Assembly: GCA_900316365.1 (NCBI GenBank)
Contig: ONCO01000007.1
Location: 62,001-126,000, forward strand
Direction of reading: 5' to 3'
Source: an uncultured Erysipelotrichaceae bacterium
GTDB taxonomy: Bacteria > Bacillota_I > Bacilli_A > RFN20 > CAG-826
Length of the DNA: 64,000 nucleotides
The translations under genes were made by a program, and so were the position numbers. Each line of letters starts with the position of its first letter. Position 1 is the stretch's first letter. Positions 25,261 through 34,908 of the stretch are shown one piece after another. The notes beneath the pieces are model-generated. The model saw nothing but the letters and a program-made list of their open reading frames with translations, ran no database searches and was not told the origin of the DNA.

Positions 25261-25290
25261 ACGCATCGCCCCTCGGCGGTGCGTTTTTCT
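25261..25290 (+). terminator. Terminator before the surface-protein operon
   Basis: ACGCATCGCC pairs with GGCGGTGCGT (one wobble) with a four-base loop, then TTTTCTTT. Confidence 0.85.
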
Positions 25291-25368
25291 TTCGATTGCG
25301 CCTAGATTTTTAACGATACGAAATTATTTTTTAAAGCATTTATTGCTACCCTTTCGCCCGCGAGCGCA

Positions 25369-25482
25369 TATAATAGGGGTGAGCAAGAATCTATCAGTTC
25401 TTGAACGCCCACTGAAAAACATGGCTTCAAATCGAGCTTTTTGCATTTTTCAGGTAACCAAAAAGTAGAAAGGGGCGTTTTG
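25369..25482 (+). promoter_or_regulatory. Promoter box and structured leader of the surface-protein operon
   Basis: TATAAT at 25369-25374 is followed by a leader of about 100 bases with two stem-loops: CAAGAA/TTCTTG (25384-25403) and CTGAAAAA/TTTTTCAG (25412-25453, 26-base loop). No good -35 box is seen. The ribosome site AAAGGGG lies 7 bases before the ATG. The leader does not match a riboswitch class I know. Confidence 0.5.
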
Positions 25483-26331
25483 ATGAGCGGGTATCGCAAA
25501 AGGATAACGAGGAAAATGATGGCGCTTATGTGCTCTCTTTTGCTTGCGTCCAGCGCTCTTGCGGTAACCACCTACGCTTGGTTCGCCACGAACCATATCG
25601 TCCGCGCGACCGGCATGACCGTCTCCGCCAAGTCCCAAGAACCTCTTTCCGTCCAGCTTTACTATTACAACGGCAATTTCGCCGATGATCCTAACTACGC
25701 TAACCCGACCAAGGCCCCGCATGGCTATTTAAGCGCGAGCTCCTTCAGCGGGACTTTTGCTTCTAATTTCACCGCCGTCAGTGGCAACAATGATTATCAG
25801 ACTTCCAGCGCCGGCTTATACCCAGGCCGCAAATTGACTTATGCGGTGGTGGTCGGCAATGGTGGAGACTCTTCCCTTAGCATCGGCTGCTCCATCACTG
25901 ACTTCGATTCCGATCCGGGCAATTCCTATATCGCCGAAAGTGAGGATGAGCCAATCCTTCTTTCCTATGCGATTGATGTCCATTGCGACTATTGCCCATA
26001 CAATGCGGTCAACACCTATGTCGTCAATTACATGACTAATGACTATATCCCAGCCTTGTCCCATAGCAGCCAGTATGACGCGAATGGGGCCAAAGACTTA
26101 TTCAACGTCAATACTGCCAATCCAGGCACTATCGACTTGCTTAGCAACGCATCCTTAGGCACCGAAGGCATGGTCATCTTCTTCACGGTCATCTTCAGCG
26201 ATGCCTCCTCGACTTACTATTCCTACGTTTCGACGACTTCTAATAAGAACTATTACGAGAAAACCGTTTCGGGCGATAGCAACTGCTATATGTCCCTCTC
26301 GTTCCAATTGAAAGAGATGTTGGTGGGCTGA
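25483..26331 (+). CDS. Secreted TasA/SipW-type small protein
   Basis: A 282-residue exported protein. A basic N-terminus (SGYRKRITRKMM) and hydrophobic helix are followed by TTYAWFAT, the pattern of SipW-type signal peptides found in TasA-like biofilm-fibre proteins. The mature part is rich in Ser, Asn, Tyr and Thr, typical of an extracellular beta domain. No sortase motif is present. It is the first gene of a four-gene secreted-protein operon and sits one base before the next gene. Fibre formation is inferred from family resemblance. Confidence 0.7.
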   Translation: MSGYRKRITRKMMALMCSLLLASSALAVTTYAWFATNHIVRATGMTVSAKSQEPLSVQLYYYNGNFADDPNYANPTKAPHGYLSASSFSGTFASNFTAVSGNNDYQTSSAGLYPGRKLTYAVVVGNGGDSSLSIGCSITDFDSDPGNSYIAESEDEPILLSYAIDVHCDYCPYNAVNTYVVNYMTNDYIPALSHSSQYDANGAKDLFNVNTANPGTIDLLSNASLGTEGMVIFFTVIFSDASSTYYSYVSTTSNKNYYEKTVSGDSNCYMSLSFQLKEMLVG

Positions 26332-26332
26332 T

Positions 26333-27201
26333 ATGACGTACAGGGCAAAGAGAAAAACCAAGAATCTCATCGCCAGCTTCGCTCTTCTTTTTGCACTCGG
26401 CCTAGGCTCAGTGTGACCGAAACTGATTTCGTTTCCGGCACGATGGGTGTCTCCATCACCAGTGTGACCTCGTATAAATATGTTTACCCCGTCTTCCAGG
26501 GCACAACCTTAATTAATTATGACTCCACAGCTGCCGAAGTAGAGACCGAGGACGTCACGGACTATATGAGCGCCGACGAGAGCGATTTCCTCTCGCTCAA
26601 CAAACTCGACACCACGAAGATTTATTTAAATAACAACGCCTCCAGCGTCATTTCGGAAAACGATATGCGGACGGAGATTGCGGCTCAGAATACCTCTCTC
26701 CTTTTGGAGGTTTCCTTCACTTCCGTCAATACGGAAGACGTCGCTTTTACGCTCATTTCGAATCGCGATGCCGCGGATTCTTTCTCCTATGGCAACACGA
26801 CCGACAATATGTCAGACACCTCTTTGCTTGCGAGCGACTTCCTTTGCTTCAACGCTTTTCTCGACGAAGATTTAAGCGGCGTTAATGTCGGCGAAGGCGA
26901 AGATCTAGATGATGCCATTTGGGAGCATTTCCGCACCCTCCATGCTGGAACGAGTTACGCTAATCGCAGCTTTTTCCATCAAGACGAAAATAGCCATGGT
27001 ACAAAAATCGATGTCTTAAGGACTGAGCTTGCAAAGAATCCGGATACGACCCCTGTAGCGCATAAGTTATATATTTTCGTCGAATATGAGCCTTCGCACG
27101 TTAACCCTTATTTCATAAACGTCGAACGCTTACGTTATTCCTATCATTTAACTAACGATTTTAGCTTTACGCTCGCATTATCATCGGAGGTGGCCTCATG
27201 A
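26333..27201 (+). pseudogene. Second TasA/SipW-type gene, frameshifted at the signal peptide
   Basis: ATG 26333 begins a textbook signal peptide (MTYRAKRKTKNLIAS.. to ALGLGSV) but hits TGA at 26414. The mature protein continues in another frame from about 26413 (TETDFVSGTMGVSI..) for 262 codons to 27201. Relatives have a short aromatic stretch such as TYAYFT between these parts, so a small out-of-frame deletion at the cleavage site is the simplest reading. A sequencing error or programmed shift is possible. The 3' end overlaps the next ATG (ATGA), so the operon context is intact. Confidence 0.65.
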
Positions 27202-30026
27202 AAAAGATAGACCGTCTCCTAACGTTTGGCTGGTGGCTTTGCATCCTCTCGCTTGTGGCCTCGACCGTGGGGCTGGTTTCGCTTGCTGCCTTCGTCAAGA
27301 AGAGCGACGAAAAGACGGGACTTAATGGCGATGTCGGTCTCCGTAATTATTATCAGAAGGGGAGCGGTACCCTTTATGACCCTTTTGTCATCTCTCGCCC
27401 GATTCATTTATACAACCTATCTCGACTCCAGGCCTTAGGTTTATATAGCGACCCATCTTCCCCGAAATACTTCCAGCTTGGCTATGACCCAAATGGCGGA
27501 AGCGACTACGGCTTCTATCGGAGCGATTCCTCCTCCGAAATGGGCGATTATTTGGATATGTCTGCTTATGATGGGAGCACGGAGAGCAAAACCGTCCACC
27601 CCATTGGTTCCGAGGCCTTCCCTTTCTGCGGCAAATTCATCGGCAACAATATGCAGGTTTCCAACCTTCATGTCTTTGGCGACCCGCAGGACGTTGGCGT
27701 TTTCGGCTACACCTATAGCGGCTCTAAGGTTGAGAATGTCTTGTTCGACAATTTAACGATCACCGTCCGCGGTTATGATAACGAGGCCTTCGGCGACTTA
27801 TTCGCCTCGTCAATTTCTCCGAATATCGTCGTCAATAAAGGCGGCGTCCAGGAAGAAGTCGCAAACTCTAGTTCCTTCACCCTCGCTTCTGGCGAAAACC
27901 TCTCCATCTCTTTCGTCGAACCGATCGGCTCACAATATGTGACCCAGATTTCGCCTTCTAGCGAATATTTCCGCGTCTCGACAGATCATAAGACGTTATC
28001 GCTTAACCGCCTGGGCACGTATGATGACTCCCATAACGCCATCTCGGTTTTCGATTTATTCTCCTCCTACCAAGGTTCTTATCCGGCCGCCATCAGTGAC
28101 CGTATTTCCGTTGTTGCCCATAAGATTGCCCAGGGTGTTCCTACCGCCCGCGTCGTTTCGGTTTATAACGCGACCTTCTCCAAGACGAGCGAATCCTCGG
28201 CGATCACCTTATCGATCGCCAAAGCCAATCAAGAGGACCATGGTTGCAACGTCGGCTTCATCATCGGACATTGCAATGGTTCTTTGTCGAATGCCTATGT
28301 CCATAATGGCGTGATGGATATCAACCATCCTTATAGCGGCTATTCAACCTTGCCTCAGAAATCCGAATATGGCTTAATCGGCCTTATCGGTTCCTCGGTC
28401 AATAACAGCTATAAGGGCACATCCGGTACCGCCGGCGTTGAGGGGAACGATAACGGTGTCGTCGATTTCTCCGCCGTTTATGACGATATCGTCGATGAGA
28501 ATGCAAACTTCACCAAGATTGCCGACAACGTATATACCTTCGTTCCGCGCAGCGAGACCGCATATATGGATTACCTCCGTTATCAGCATTCTGGTGACGC
28601 TTATCGCTACACTTACGCCCCCAACACCGTCTCTCTCCGCGGTAGAAGTGCCATTCGCGATAGTTTGGAAAAAGACTACGGCTTAGGCGTTTTCACGATC
28701 GTTACCGACACCATGACTTCCGGTAATGGGGCGACCTATTACAACGAAAACCTCGACAAGTGCATGATCGAGAAAGAAAGCGCCTACCAGGATATTTATT
28801 ACGTCACGGCGGAATGGCAGAACACCAACCTGGATCCCGCGAGCAGTTGGAACGAATACCAGCAGGGCGATTGGCGCGTCCATCCGGGCTATGTCATCCC
28901 GAAAGACTTCGATAGCGAAAGTAACGCCAACTATGAGAAGAACGTAAATTTCATTTTCAAGACCCGCTTGGACGGGGAGAGCAGCCGTTTCTATTTTGCG
29001 GACGCGGATAGCACCTCCATCGGCGGCAATTATCTAACGGAATATTTCCACTCGAAGTTGGTTGATGCAAACGGCAACCCGATTTCCAAAACGAGCGCCA
29101 GCCGCGGCGTCATGATTAAGGATAAGAGCGGCAACAACATTGCCTCCTTCTCCTCTTCTCTCCACCTCCCGAACCAAAGTAACGATGATAGCCAAACCCT
29201 CCATTACATGGTTGATCCGGATAACGATGAGAAGACCCTCATTTCCCGTACCGTCAATTTCTCGATTAAAGCGGAGAAGGCTAACGTTACCGTAGTCGTC
29301 CGTAAAGCCAGCAATCAGCAGAGCAATAGCGCACAGGTTGGCATCTACCGCGTCAATAACATCAATCGCGGGGCCTCTTTGCTCACGGATCGCGATTACT
29401 CCCGTCCCGATTATGCGATGTATATCCCAAGCGATTCCAACTTCGCTTATTTCGATTATCAAAATGGCAAAGTCGGTAACTCGGAGCTAGGCTATTTCCA
29501 GGAATCCCAATATGCGAATATCGCGCATACGAACTCTTCTACGACCGGAAAACTATTTGCCCATACCTTCTGCCTCCCAAAAGGCGATTATGCGATCGCG
29601 GTTCCAAGTAGCGACTGCTATCTCCATTATGTCTGCGCCCAAGGTCAGGATGAAGGTGACTTCGGTACCGCCGGCGTTTTGACTTCGATTATCAACACCA
29701 TCGAGCTCGTCGATTTCGTAAAGGCTCCGATTTATAAGGAGCAAGATGGCTCGATCATCCAGATATTTAGCTTCGATCACCCAGAACTATCCCGTTGCTT
29801 CTTGTCGTTGGACCAAGCCCATGTCTCACACTTTAAATCCGGACATTTGGAACTCGATTTCCATTATGACGATAGTTCTGGTGACTACTATATCGTCGTA
29901 GGGGAAAGCGGGCAGGAAGCGCAAATCCAGACGATGTCCGTCATCAACTACGCAAAGAACAAGATGACCGTGCACTTGATCGATATCGCATCGAGCGAAC
30001 AAACGATTGCTTACCCATCAAGTTAA
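27198..30026 (+). CDS. Large secreted or surface protein (942 residues)
   Basis: The N-terminus has one membrane helix (about 8-33) that can serve as signal or anchor. Next is GSGTLYDPFVISRPIHLYNLSRLQAL, a pattern common at the start of GLUG-type adhesins and surface proteins. Residues 130-560 are beta-rich with recurring GSxVENVxFDNLTI and NVGFIIGHCNGSL units; the rest is polar and Ser/Asn/Tyr rich. No catalytic motif, lipobox or sortase signal is seen. It is coupled to the previous gene by ATGA and to the leucine-rich lipoprotein gene 12 bases later. Cell-surface adhesion is inferred. Confidence 0.7.
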   Translation: MKKIDRLLTFGWWLCILSLVASTVGLVSLAAFVKKSDEKTGLNGDVGLRNYYQKGSGTLYDPFVISRPIHLYNLSRLQALGLYSDPSSPKYFQLGYDPNGGSDYGFYRSDSSSEMGDYLDMSAYDGSTESKTVHPIGSEAFPFCGKFIGNNMQVSNLHVFGDPQDVGVFGYTYSGSKVENVLFDNLTITVRGYDNEAFGDLFASSISPNIVVNKGGVQEEVANSSSFTLASGENLSISFVEPIGSQYVTQISPSSEYFRVSTDHKTLSLNRLGTYDDSHNAISVFDLFSSYQGSYPAAISDRISVVAHKIAQGVPTARVVSVYNATFSKTSESSAITLSIAKANQEDHGCNVGFIIGHCNGSLSNAYVHNGVMDINHPYSGYSTLPQKSEYGLIGLIGSSVNNSYKGTSGTAGVEGNDNGVVDFSAVYDDIVDENANFTKIADNVYTFVPRSETAYMDYLRYQHSGDAYRYTYAPNTVSLRGRSAIRDSLEKDYGLGVFTIVTDTMTSGNGATYYNENLDKCMIEKESAYQDIYYVTAEWQNTNLDPASSWNEYQQGDWRVHPGYVIPKDFDSESNANYEKNVNFIFKTRLDGESSRFYFADADSTSIGGNYLTEYFHSKLVDANGNPISKTSASRGVMIKDKSGNNIASFSSSLHLPNQSNDDSQTLHYMVDPDNDEKTLISRTVNFSIKAEKANVTVVVRKASNQQSNSAQVGIYRVNNINRGASLLTDRDYSRPDYAMYIPSDSNFAYFDYQNGKVGNSELGYFQESQYANIAHTNSSTTGKLFAHTFCLPKGDYAIAVPSSDCYLHYVCAQGQDEGDFGTAGVLTSIINTIELVDFVKAPIYKEQDGSIIQIFSFDHPELSRCFLSLDQAHVSHFKSGHLELDFHYDDSSGDYYIVVGESGQEAQIQTMSVINYAKNKMTVHLIDIASSEQTIAYPSS

Positions 30027-30038
30027 GGAGGAGAGACA

Positions 30039-33000
30039 ATGGAAAAAAGAAAACACGCTTTATCACTATTCTGGTCCTGCTGTCTTTTCGTTGTCCTAAT
30101 GGGCTGCTCCAATAGCGAAATCACGAATAGGGTCCCAGGCAAATATCTTTTAAACGGCAATCTAAGCGATGAAACCGATGCGAATGGCTTTGCTTATTAT
30201 CTTGATGATGGCGAGGCGTATGTCGCGCGTGGCGCGAATACCGAGACTTCGCCGGTGGTTCCTGCTTCCGTCACCCTTGGCGGCGTCGTTTACCCTGTGA
30301 CGGGCGTCTACCATAATGGCTTTGCGAAGAGCAATATCACGAGCATCGATTTGCCTTTATCCATCAAGACCATCGATTACCAAGCCTTTGCGGGCAGTGC
30401 CTTAACGGGCGCGGTCATTCCTTGTAACGTCGAGGCAATGGGTAGTGGCGCCTACATGAACTGCCATCAACTTGCAGTCGCCCAGTTTAAGAATGACGAA
30501 AGCAAGGGCTCAATCACCATCGGCGTATGCGGCGGCCAGGAGACTTCTGGCGGCGTCGTAACGGGATCTTCTCATTTGGCGGCGATTTCGGATTATTGTT
30601 TCTTTAATGACGAGAATCTGACGACCGTTGCTTTGCCGCAGTCCCTTACGACCGTAAAATCTTCGGCCTTCTCTTGCTGCACCTCCTTAAAGAAGATGGC
30701 TTTCTTAAGCCATTTCACCACGTTAGAGAAATACGCCTTTGAATCCTGCACCGCCTTGGAAGACGTTTATCTCCCGAATTCCTTCACGAGCGCCAGCAAC
30801 GACACTTCTAACTGCGATCCTCATGCCTTCTACCGCGCGAAAGCGAGTTGTATCATCCATCTATCTTCCTTAACCTCGAGTGCCTATGACGTTTGGTACA
30901 ACGCCACCGCATGGAGGAGATATAACGATGGGAATAACGTTTTGACCTTAGCGGCCAGAGAAACGAGCGACATCGGTTTGGGTAGCGACTACCTATATCG
31001 CGTCGAAAACGGCGAGGCGACGTTATTCTCCTACGCCCCATCTTCTTTCCCGGATGACGGCGTCGTCGTTATGCCGAATATGATTGATGGCTATGCCGTT
31101 GCAAAGGCGGACGCCACAACCTATGCCGCCTATAAGACGCAGATTGAAGAGATCTATCTTTCCCATAACCTTCGTGAAATCAGCAACTCCTTCTTCGACG
31201 GTTGGACTGCCTTACAGACGATTTCCACGACGGGGGACGGCTGCTATGTCCCGACGGATAACGTCATCGATTTGAGCGGCATGGTCCAGCTTGACCGAGC
31301 GGGGCAGCATCTTTTCAATAATGCCACCTACATGAATAACACCTTCGCAGGTAGATTGATCCTACCTTCTTGCTTACGCACGATTGATTCCGGTGCTTTC
31401 CGTAACTTAAAGAAGGCGACCTCAATCGAAATCGACGCGGATGATCCAAGTGATTCGCAGCTTGAATTAATTGGCGAACTCGCCTTCGAGAGTTTCGGCG
31501 CGAACATCAGTAGCAATCGCGGCGACTCTCTCTCCAATTATTTCTCTTTGACTCTTCCGGCCTCTTGCACCAGCATCAACTACCGTGCGTTTAACGGTGT
31601 TTGCGGTTTGAAGAAAATCGAATTCTTAGGCGCGAGCGGCAAATCCCTATCGATCGGCAACCAAGCTTTCTACCGTTGCCATTCCCTCTCGGAGATTATT
31701 TTCCCTAAGGAAGATGACTCCGTGGCGATTGCCGAAAAGGCCTTCTACCAATGCTCCGCCGGGGCGTTCTTTGGTTTCTCCAATATCAGCGGCATCGAGG
31801 AAGTCTATATCCCGGCAAACGTCACTTCGATTGGCTCAAAAGCCTTCGGGAACAATGAGCGCGCCATCTTCTATTTCGAATCCACAAACCCAACGGGAGT
31901 CCATTCTGAGTTTAACTATGTCGCTGGGGAAAAATTCAAAGATCAAAGCGATAGGGACGGTAGTCTTTATTCCAAACATGAAGCCTCCTTCATCGGTTAC
32001 CTTGAACATGCGCCTGTCTATTATGGCGTCGGCTATATGGATGGCTCGACCTCCAGCAAACGCCGCTACTTGAGGACGGAAGATTTTGGCTTCGTCGAAA
32101 CCGCAATCGGTTCGGGTGAATTTATCTGCGCCAAATATCTCTATCGCCCAGAAAACTTAGCCAAGAACGCCCATGTGACCGTCACTGTCCCTGAGCGAAT
32201 CAAATATAGCGTGGGAGGGGTAAACCCGTGCGATGGCGAAACCGGAGCTTCGGCCGACTTTAAAGTCCTTTCCGTCGGCGATAGCTGCTTCGCCGCCTGT
32301 TATTCCCGCGGTGGCAAATACCTTTCTAGCGTGAATGTCCCGCATGCGATCGTCCGCATCGGCGATAACGCCTTTGCCCGCTCCATCTTCTTCTATCAGC
32401 TGAACTCTTATACGGGTAACACGATTGATGCGAATAACTTCCCATCCTCTTTGAAATATATCGGGCGCAGCGCCTTTATCATGACGCGCCTCCGTGATGC
32501 GTTAAATATTCCAGGCGACGTCTTAACCTTCGATATGATTGATGAGACTGATTTGGCGAATCAGAGAACGCCGATTAATTACGCGAACCTAGATAACGCC
32601 TCACCACGTTTATATAGCGTCAGCGAAGCCGAGCCTCGCCGCTATAGCACTATCTTTGCCAATGACTGGTTCTTAAGGAATATCACCTTCACGACCGTCG
32701 CCAATCCAAATTTCGCCTTTGATTCCTCCATCGGCGCTTTCTACCGCTTAAGGAAGATTTCTGTGGATGGGAACAGTTCCCTGCTTAGCGATGACATCCA
32801 ATTACTCATGGTCAAGGCAAAACTGAAAGACACCTACCTCAATAACGCCACCGCGGATGTATCGGCGGATAAAGAGAATAACATCGATATCCAAGATATT
32901 ACTTTGGGGGACAACACCCATCCGTTCATGAGCGGCATGACCTCGATTCATTATGGCGCCTTCAAGATTGCTACGTGGTTCCGCGGCTTGATTCTTGATA

Positions 33001-34244
33001 CCGCGGTCGACATCTTTCCCCGTCGCTGGAATAGCACGGAACTCCTTCCGCAAAACTTATTCCTCGGTCGTAACCAGTTAAAGACCTATGCCGATATCGG
33101 CGAAAAAGATAATGACTATAGTTATGCCGTCGCCATCCAAACGCTCCGATTTAAGAATAGTGCCGCAACCTTCGCTCTTCCGAACGTCATTGCTAGATGC
33201 TGCACCAATCTCACGAGCCTTGAGATTCCAAATAACCTCACCGTCATTCCGCAGAATGCCTTTGACCGTGCCGAGAAGATCTCGACTTGGACAACGCCAA
33301 ATGCCAGTGGTGTCTTGACTGTCGGCGGGGAGACGGGACGCACCAGGGTCTTGGACCTCCGCTATAATACCAACCTCACCAAGATTGGCGAATCCTCTTT
33401 CTACGGCGCGAAAGGCATCGATGAACTTTACCTCGGTTCCAGTTTAACAAGCATCGAACAAAAGGCTTGGTATAACGCCACCAGCATCCAGAAGGTCGAT
33501 ATGTCATCCTGTACTTCCTTAACATCGGCCTTAAACAACCAGACGTTCTTAGGGTGCACTTCCTTAACGGAAGTCGCCTTGCCGCCTAACATCACGACAA
33601 TCCTCAACGAATGCTTTTCTAGTGCCCCGATCACTAGCCTCACCTGGCCAAGCGGCAATGCCTTAACGAAGTTAGAGACTTCTTGCTTTAAAGGGAATCG
33701 CCTCGAAGTGTTGGAGATTCCTGATTCGGTGGAGACAATTGGTAAGACAGTCTTCCAAGACGGCACCGCCACGACGATTGTCCGTCTCCCGACAAGTCTT
33801 TCGAAGATTGATTCAACCTCTTTCTCGAATAATACCGCGCTCAACCAGGTCTTTTTCTCGGACGCCAGGACGAGCCGTGCTGCCGCGAAGGTCACCATCG
33901 CCGAAGGAACATTTGGCCCGAATGTCAAATATGCGATCATCCCGAACTTTGTCACCTTTGCGAGCAAGCCGTTTAAGACTTGCACCGCGCTTCAAGGCGT
34001 TTTCTATGGCCGTAAATACAGCGAAATCAGCGCCAGCGAAACTACTAAAGGCTTGGCGACTTACAATAATAACGCTTCGACGGCGACGCTATATTATTAC
34101 GCCGAAAGTGTGAGCGACATGACTGCCGATGTCTCCTATTGGCGGTACAAAGGAAGTAGCAAAACAATCGTTGAGGTCATCACCAAAAACGGCGATACGA
34201 TCACCCCAGTTGCCGAATACGATTTCTCAACTTATATCTCATAA
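30039..34244 (+). CDS. BspA-type leucine-rich-repeat lipoprotein (1401 residues)
   Basis: A very large lipoprotein. The signal ends in the lipobox LMGC (Cys near residue 23). The body is built of many degenerate LRR_5 repeats, for example SIDLPLSIKTIDYQAFAGSAL, then TLPASCTSINYRAFNG, EIPNNLTVIPQNAF and EIPDSVETIGKTVFQ. Such BspA-like proteins bind host or microbial surfaces. AAGGAGG precedes the ATG. It is the last gene of the operon and is followed by a terminator. The repeats are unevenly spaced, with long inserts at about 270-340 and 640-770. Confidence 0.85.
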   Translation: MEKRKHALSLFWSCCLFVVLMGCSNSEITNRVPGKYLLNGNLSDETDANGFAYYLDDGEAYVARGANTETSPVVPASVTLGGVVYPVTGVYHNGFAKSNITSIDLPLSIKTIDYQAFAGSALTGAVIPCNVEAMGSGAYMNCHQLAVAQFKNDESKGSITIGVCGGQETSGGVVTGSSHLAAISDYCFFNDENLTTVALPQSLTTVKSSAFSCCTSLKKMAFLSHFTTLEKYAFESCTALEDVYLPNSFTSASNDTSNCDPHAFYRAKASCIIHLSSLTSSAYDVWYNATAWRRYNDGNNVLTLAARETSDIGLGSDYLYRVENGEATLFSYAPSSFPDDGVVVMPNMIDGYAVAKADATTYAAYKTQIEEIYLSHNLREISNSFFDGWTALQTISTTGDGCYVPTDNVIDLSGMVQLDRAGQHLFNNATYMNNTFAGRLILPSCLRTIDSGAFRNLKKATSIEIDADDPSDSQLELIGELAFESFGANISSNRGDSLSNYFSLTLPASCTSINYRAFNGVCGLKKIEFLGASGKSLSIGNQAFYRCHSLSEIIFPKEDDSVAIAEKAFYQCSAGAFFGFSNISGIEEVYIPANVTSIGSKAFGNNERAIFYFESTNPTGVHSEFNYVAGEKFKDQSDRDGSLYSKHEASFIGYLEHAPVYYGVGYMDGSTSSKRRYLRTEDFGFVETAIGSGEFICAKYLYRPENLAKNAHVTVTVPERIKYSVGGVNPCDGETGASADFKVLSVGDSCFAACYSRGGKYLSSVNVPHAIVRIGDNAFARSIFFYQLNSYTGNTIDANNFPSSLKYIGRSAFIMTRLRDALNIPGDVLTFDMIDETDLANQRTPINYANLDNASPRLYSVSEAEPRRYSTIFANDWFLRNITFTTVANPNFAFDSSIGAFYRLRKISVDGNSSLLSDDIQLLMVKAKLKDTYLNNATADVSADKENNIDIQDITLGDNTHPFMSGMTSIHYGAFKIATWFRGLILDTAVDIFPRRWNSTELLPQNLFLGRNQLKTYADIGEKDNDYSYAVAIQTLRFKNSAATFALPNVIARCCTNLTSLEIPNNLTVIPQNAFDRAEKISTWTTPNASGVLTVGGETGRTRVLDLRYNTNLTKIGESSFYGAKGIDELYLGSSLTSIEQKAWYNATSIQKVDMSSCTSLTSALNNQTFLGCTSLTEVALPPNITTILNECFSSAPITSLTWPSGNALTKLETSCFKGNRLEVLEIPDSVETIGKTVFQDGTATTIVRLPTSLSKIDSTSFSNNTALNQVFFSDARTSRAAAKVTIAEGTFGPNVKYAIIPNFVTFASKPFKTCTALQGVFYGRKYSEISASETTKGLATYNNNASTATLYYYAESVSDMTADVSYWRYKGSSKTIVEVITKNGDTITPVAEYDFSTYIS

Positions 34245-34249
34245 CTTAG

Positions 34250-34278
34250 GTGCCTAGTCCTCTAGGCACTTTTCTTTT
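34250..34278 (+). terminator. Terminator of the surface-protein operon
   Basis: Perfect GTGCCTAG/CTAGGCAC stem with loop TCCT, then TTTTCTTTT. Confidence 0.9.
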
Positions 34279-34293
34279 GTCTCTTGGAGGCGC

Positions 34294-34318
34294 AAAAAAA
34301 GCAGCCCTCACGGACTGC
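34294..34318 (-). terminator. Terminator of the tRNA operon
   Basis: On the minus strand GCAGTCC pairs with GGGCTGC (one wobble) and is followed by seven T. Confidence 0.88.
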
Positions 34319-34332
34319 GTGATTTCAATCTT

Positions 34333-34419
34333 TGGTGCCCGGGACCGGACTCGAACCGGTATGAGGTCATCCCTCGAGGGATTTTAAGTCCCTTGCGTCT
34401 ACCATTTCGCCACCCGGGC
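34333..34419 (-). tRNA. tRNA-Leu (anticodon TAA)
   Basis: An 87-base tRNA with encoded CCA. Acceptor GCCCGGG/CCCGGGC, anticodon loop within GGGACTTAAAATCCC (TAA), long variable arm (class II) and T arm CCGGTTCGAGTCCGG. Last gene of the five-tRNA run. Confidence 0.95.
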
Positions 34420-34430
34420 ACAAGATTAAT

Positions 34431-34506
34431 TGGTCCCCCGCGAGAGGCTCGAACTCTCGACCCCTTGATTAAAAGTCAAGTGCTCTACCACTGAGCTAGC
34501 GGAGGA
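34431..34506 (-). tRNA. tRNA-Lys (anticodon TTT)
   Basis: A 76-base cloverleaf with encoded CCA; acceptor TCCTCCG/CGGGGGA, D arm GCTCAGTGGTAGAGC, anticodon arm CTTGACTTTTAATCAAG, T arm GAGAGTTCGAGCCTCTC. Confidence 0.95.
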
Positions 34507-34517
34507 TCGGAAGAATG

Positions 34518-34592
34518 TGGCTGGGGTGGCTGGGATCGGACCAGCGAATGACAGAGTCAAAGTCTGTTGCCTTACCACTTGGCTACACCCCA
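34518..34592 (-). tRNA. tRNA-Gln (anticodon TTG)
   Basis: A 75-base tRNA with encoded CCA; acceptor TGGGGTG/CACCCCA, anticodon arm ACAGACTTTGACTCTGT, T arm CTGGTCCGATCCCAG. Confidence 0.95.
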
Positions 34593-34599
34593 ATAAGAG

Positions 34600-34683
34600 T
34601 GGTGGGTGAAGATGGATTTGAACCACCGAACCCGAAGGAGCTGATTTACAGTCAGCCGCGTTTGGCCACTTCGCTATTCACCC
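34600..34683 (-). tRNA. tRNA-Tyr (anticodon GTA)
   Basis: An 84-base class II tRNA with encoded CCA; acceptor GGGTGAA/TTCACCC, anticodon arm CTGACTGTAAATCAG, long variable arm with a TTCG loop. Confidence 0.95.
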
Positions 34684-34707
34684 ACAGACTCGACACGCGT
34701 TTAGATG

Positions 34708-34782
34708 TGGTGGATACTGTAGGTTTCGAACCTACGACCCCCGCCTTGTAAGGGCGATGCTCTCCCGCTGAGCTAAGTATCC
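34708..34782 (-). tRNA. tRNA-Val (anticodon TAC)
   Basis: A 75-base tRNA with encoded CCA; acceptor GGATACT/AGTATCC, anticodon arm CGCCCTTACAAGGCG, T arm GTAGGTTCGAAACCTAC. First gene after the promoter. Confidence 0.95.
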
Positions 34783-34817
34783 ACACCGGGTTAGGCGCCC
34801 CTAAAACGCGCCTAATA

Positions 34818-34846
34818 AATATACCATTCGACCCCCTGTCGGTCAA
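34818..34846 (-). promoter_or_regulatory. Promoter of the tRNA operon
   Basis: On the minus strand TTGACC (34846-34841), 17-base spacer, TATATT (34823-34818), about 35 bases before tRNA-Val. Confidence 0.8.
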
Positions 34847-34850
34847 CGAA

Positions 34851-34884
34851 AAGAAAAAGCTTTTGCAAATTTCGCAAAAGCTTT
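34851..34884 (-). terminator. Terminator after pgi
   Basis: Perfect 11-bp stem AAAGCTTTTGC with GCAAAAGCTTT (loop 7), followed on the minus strand by TTCTTTTC. Confidence 0.9.
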
Positions 34885-34908
34885 GACGTTATCGTTACTT
34901 TTTAGGCA

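Noticed and set aside
25384-25453. c-di-GMP riboswitch before the surface-protein operon
   Set aside because: The conserved GEMM core words and tetraloop receptor are not found; only simple hairpins are present.
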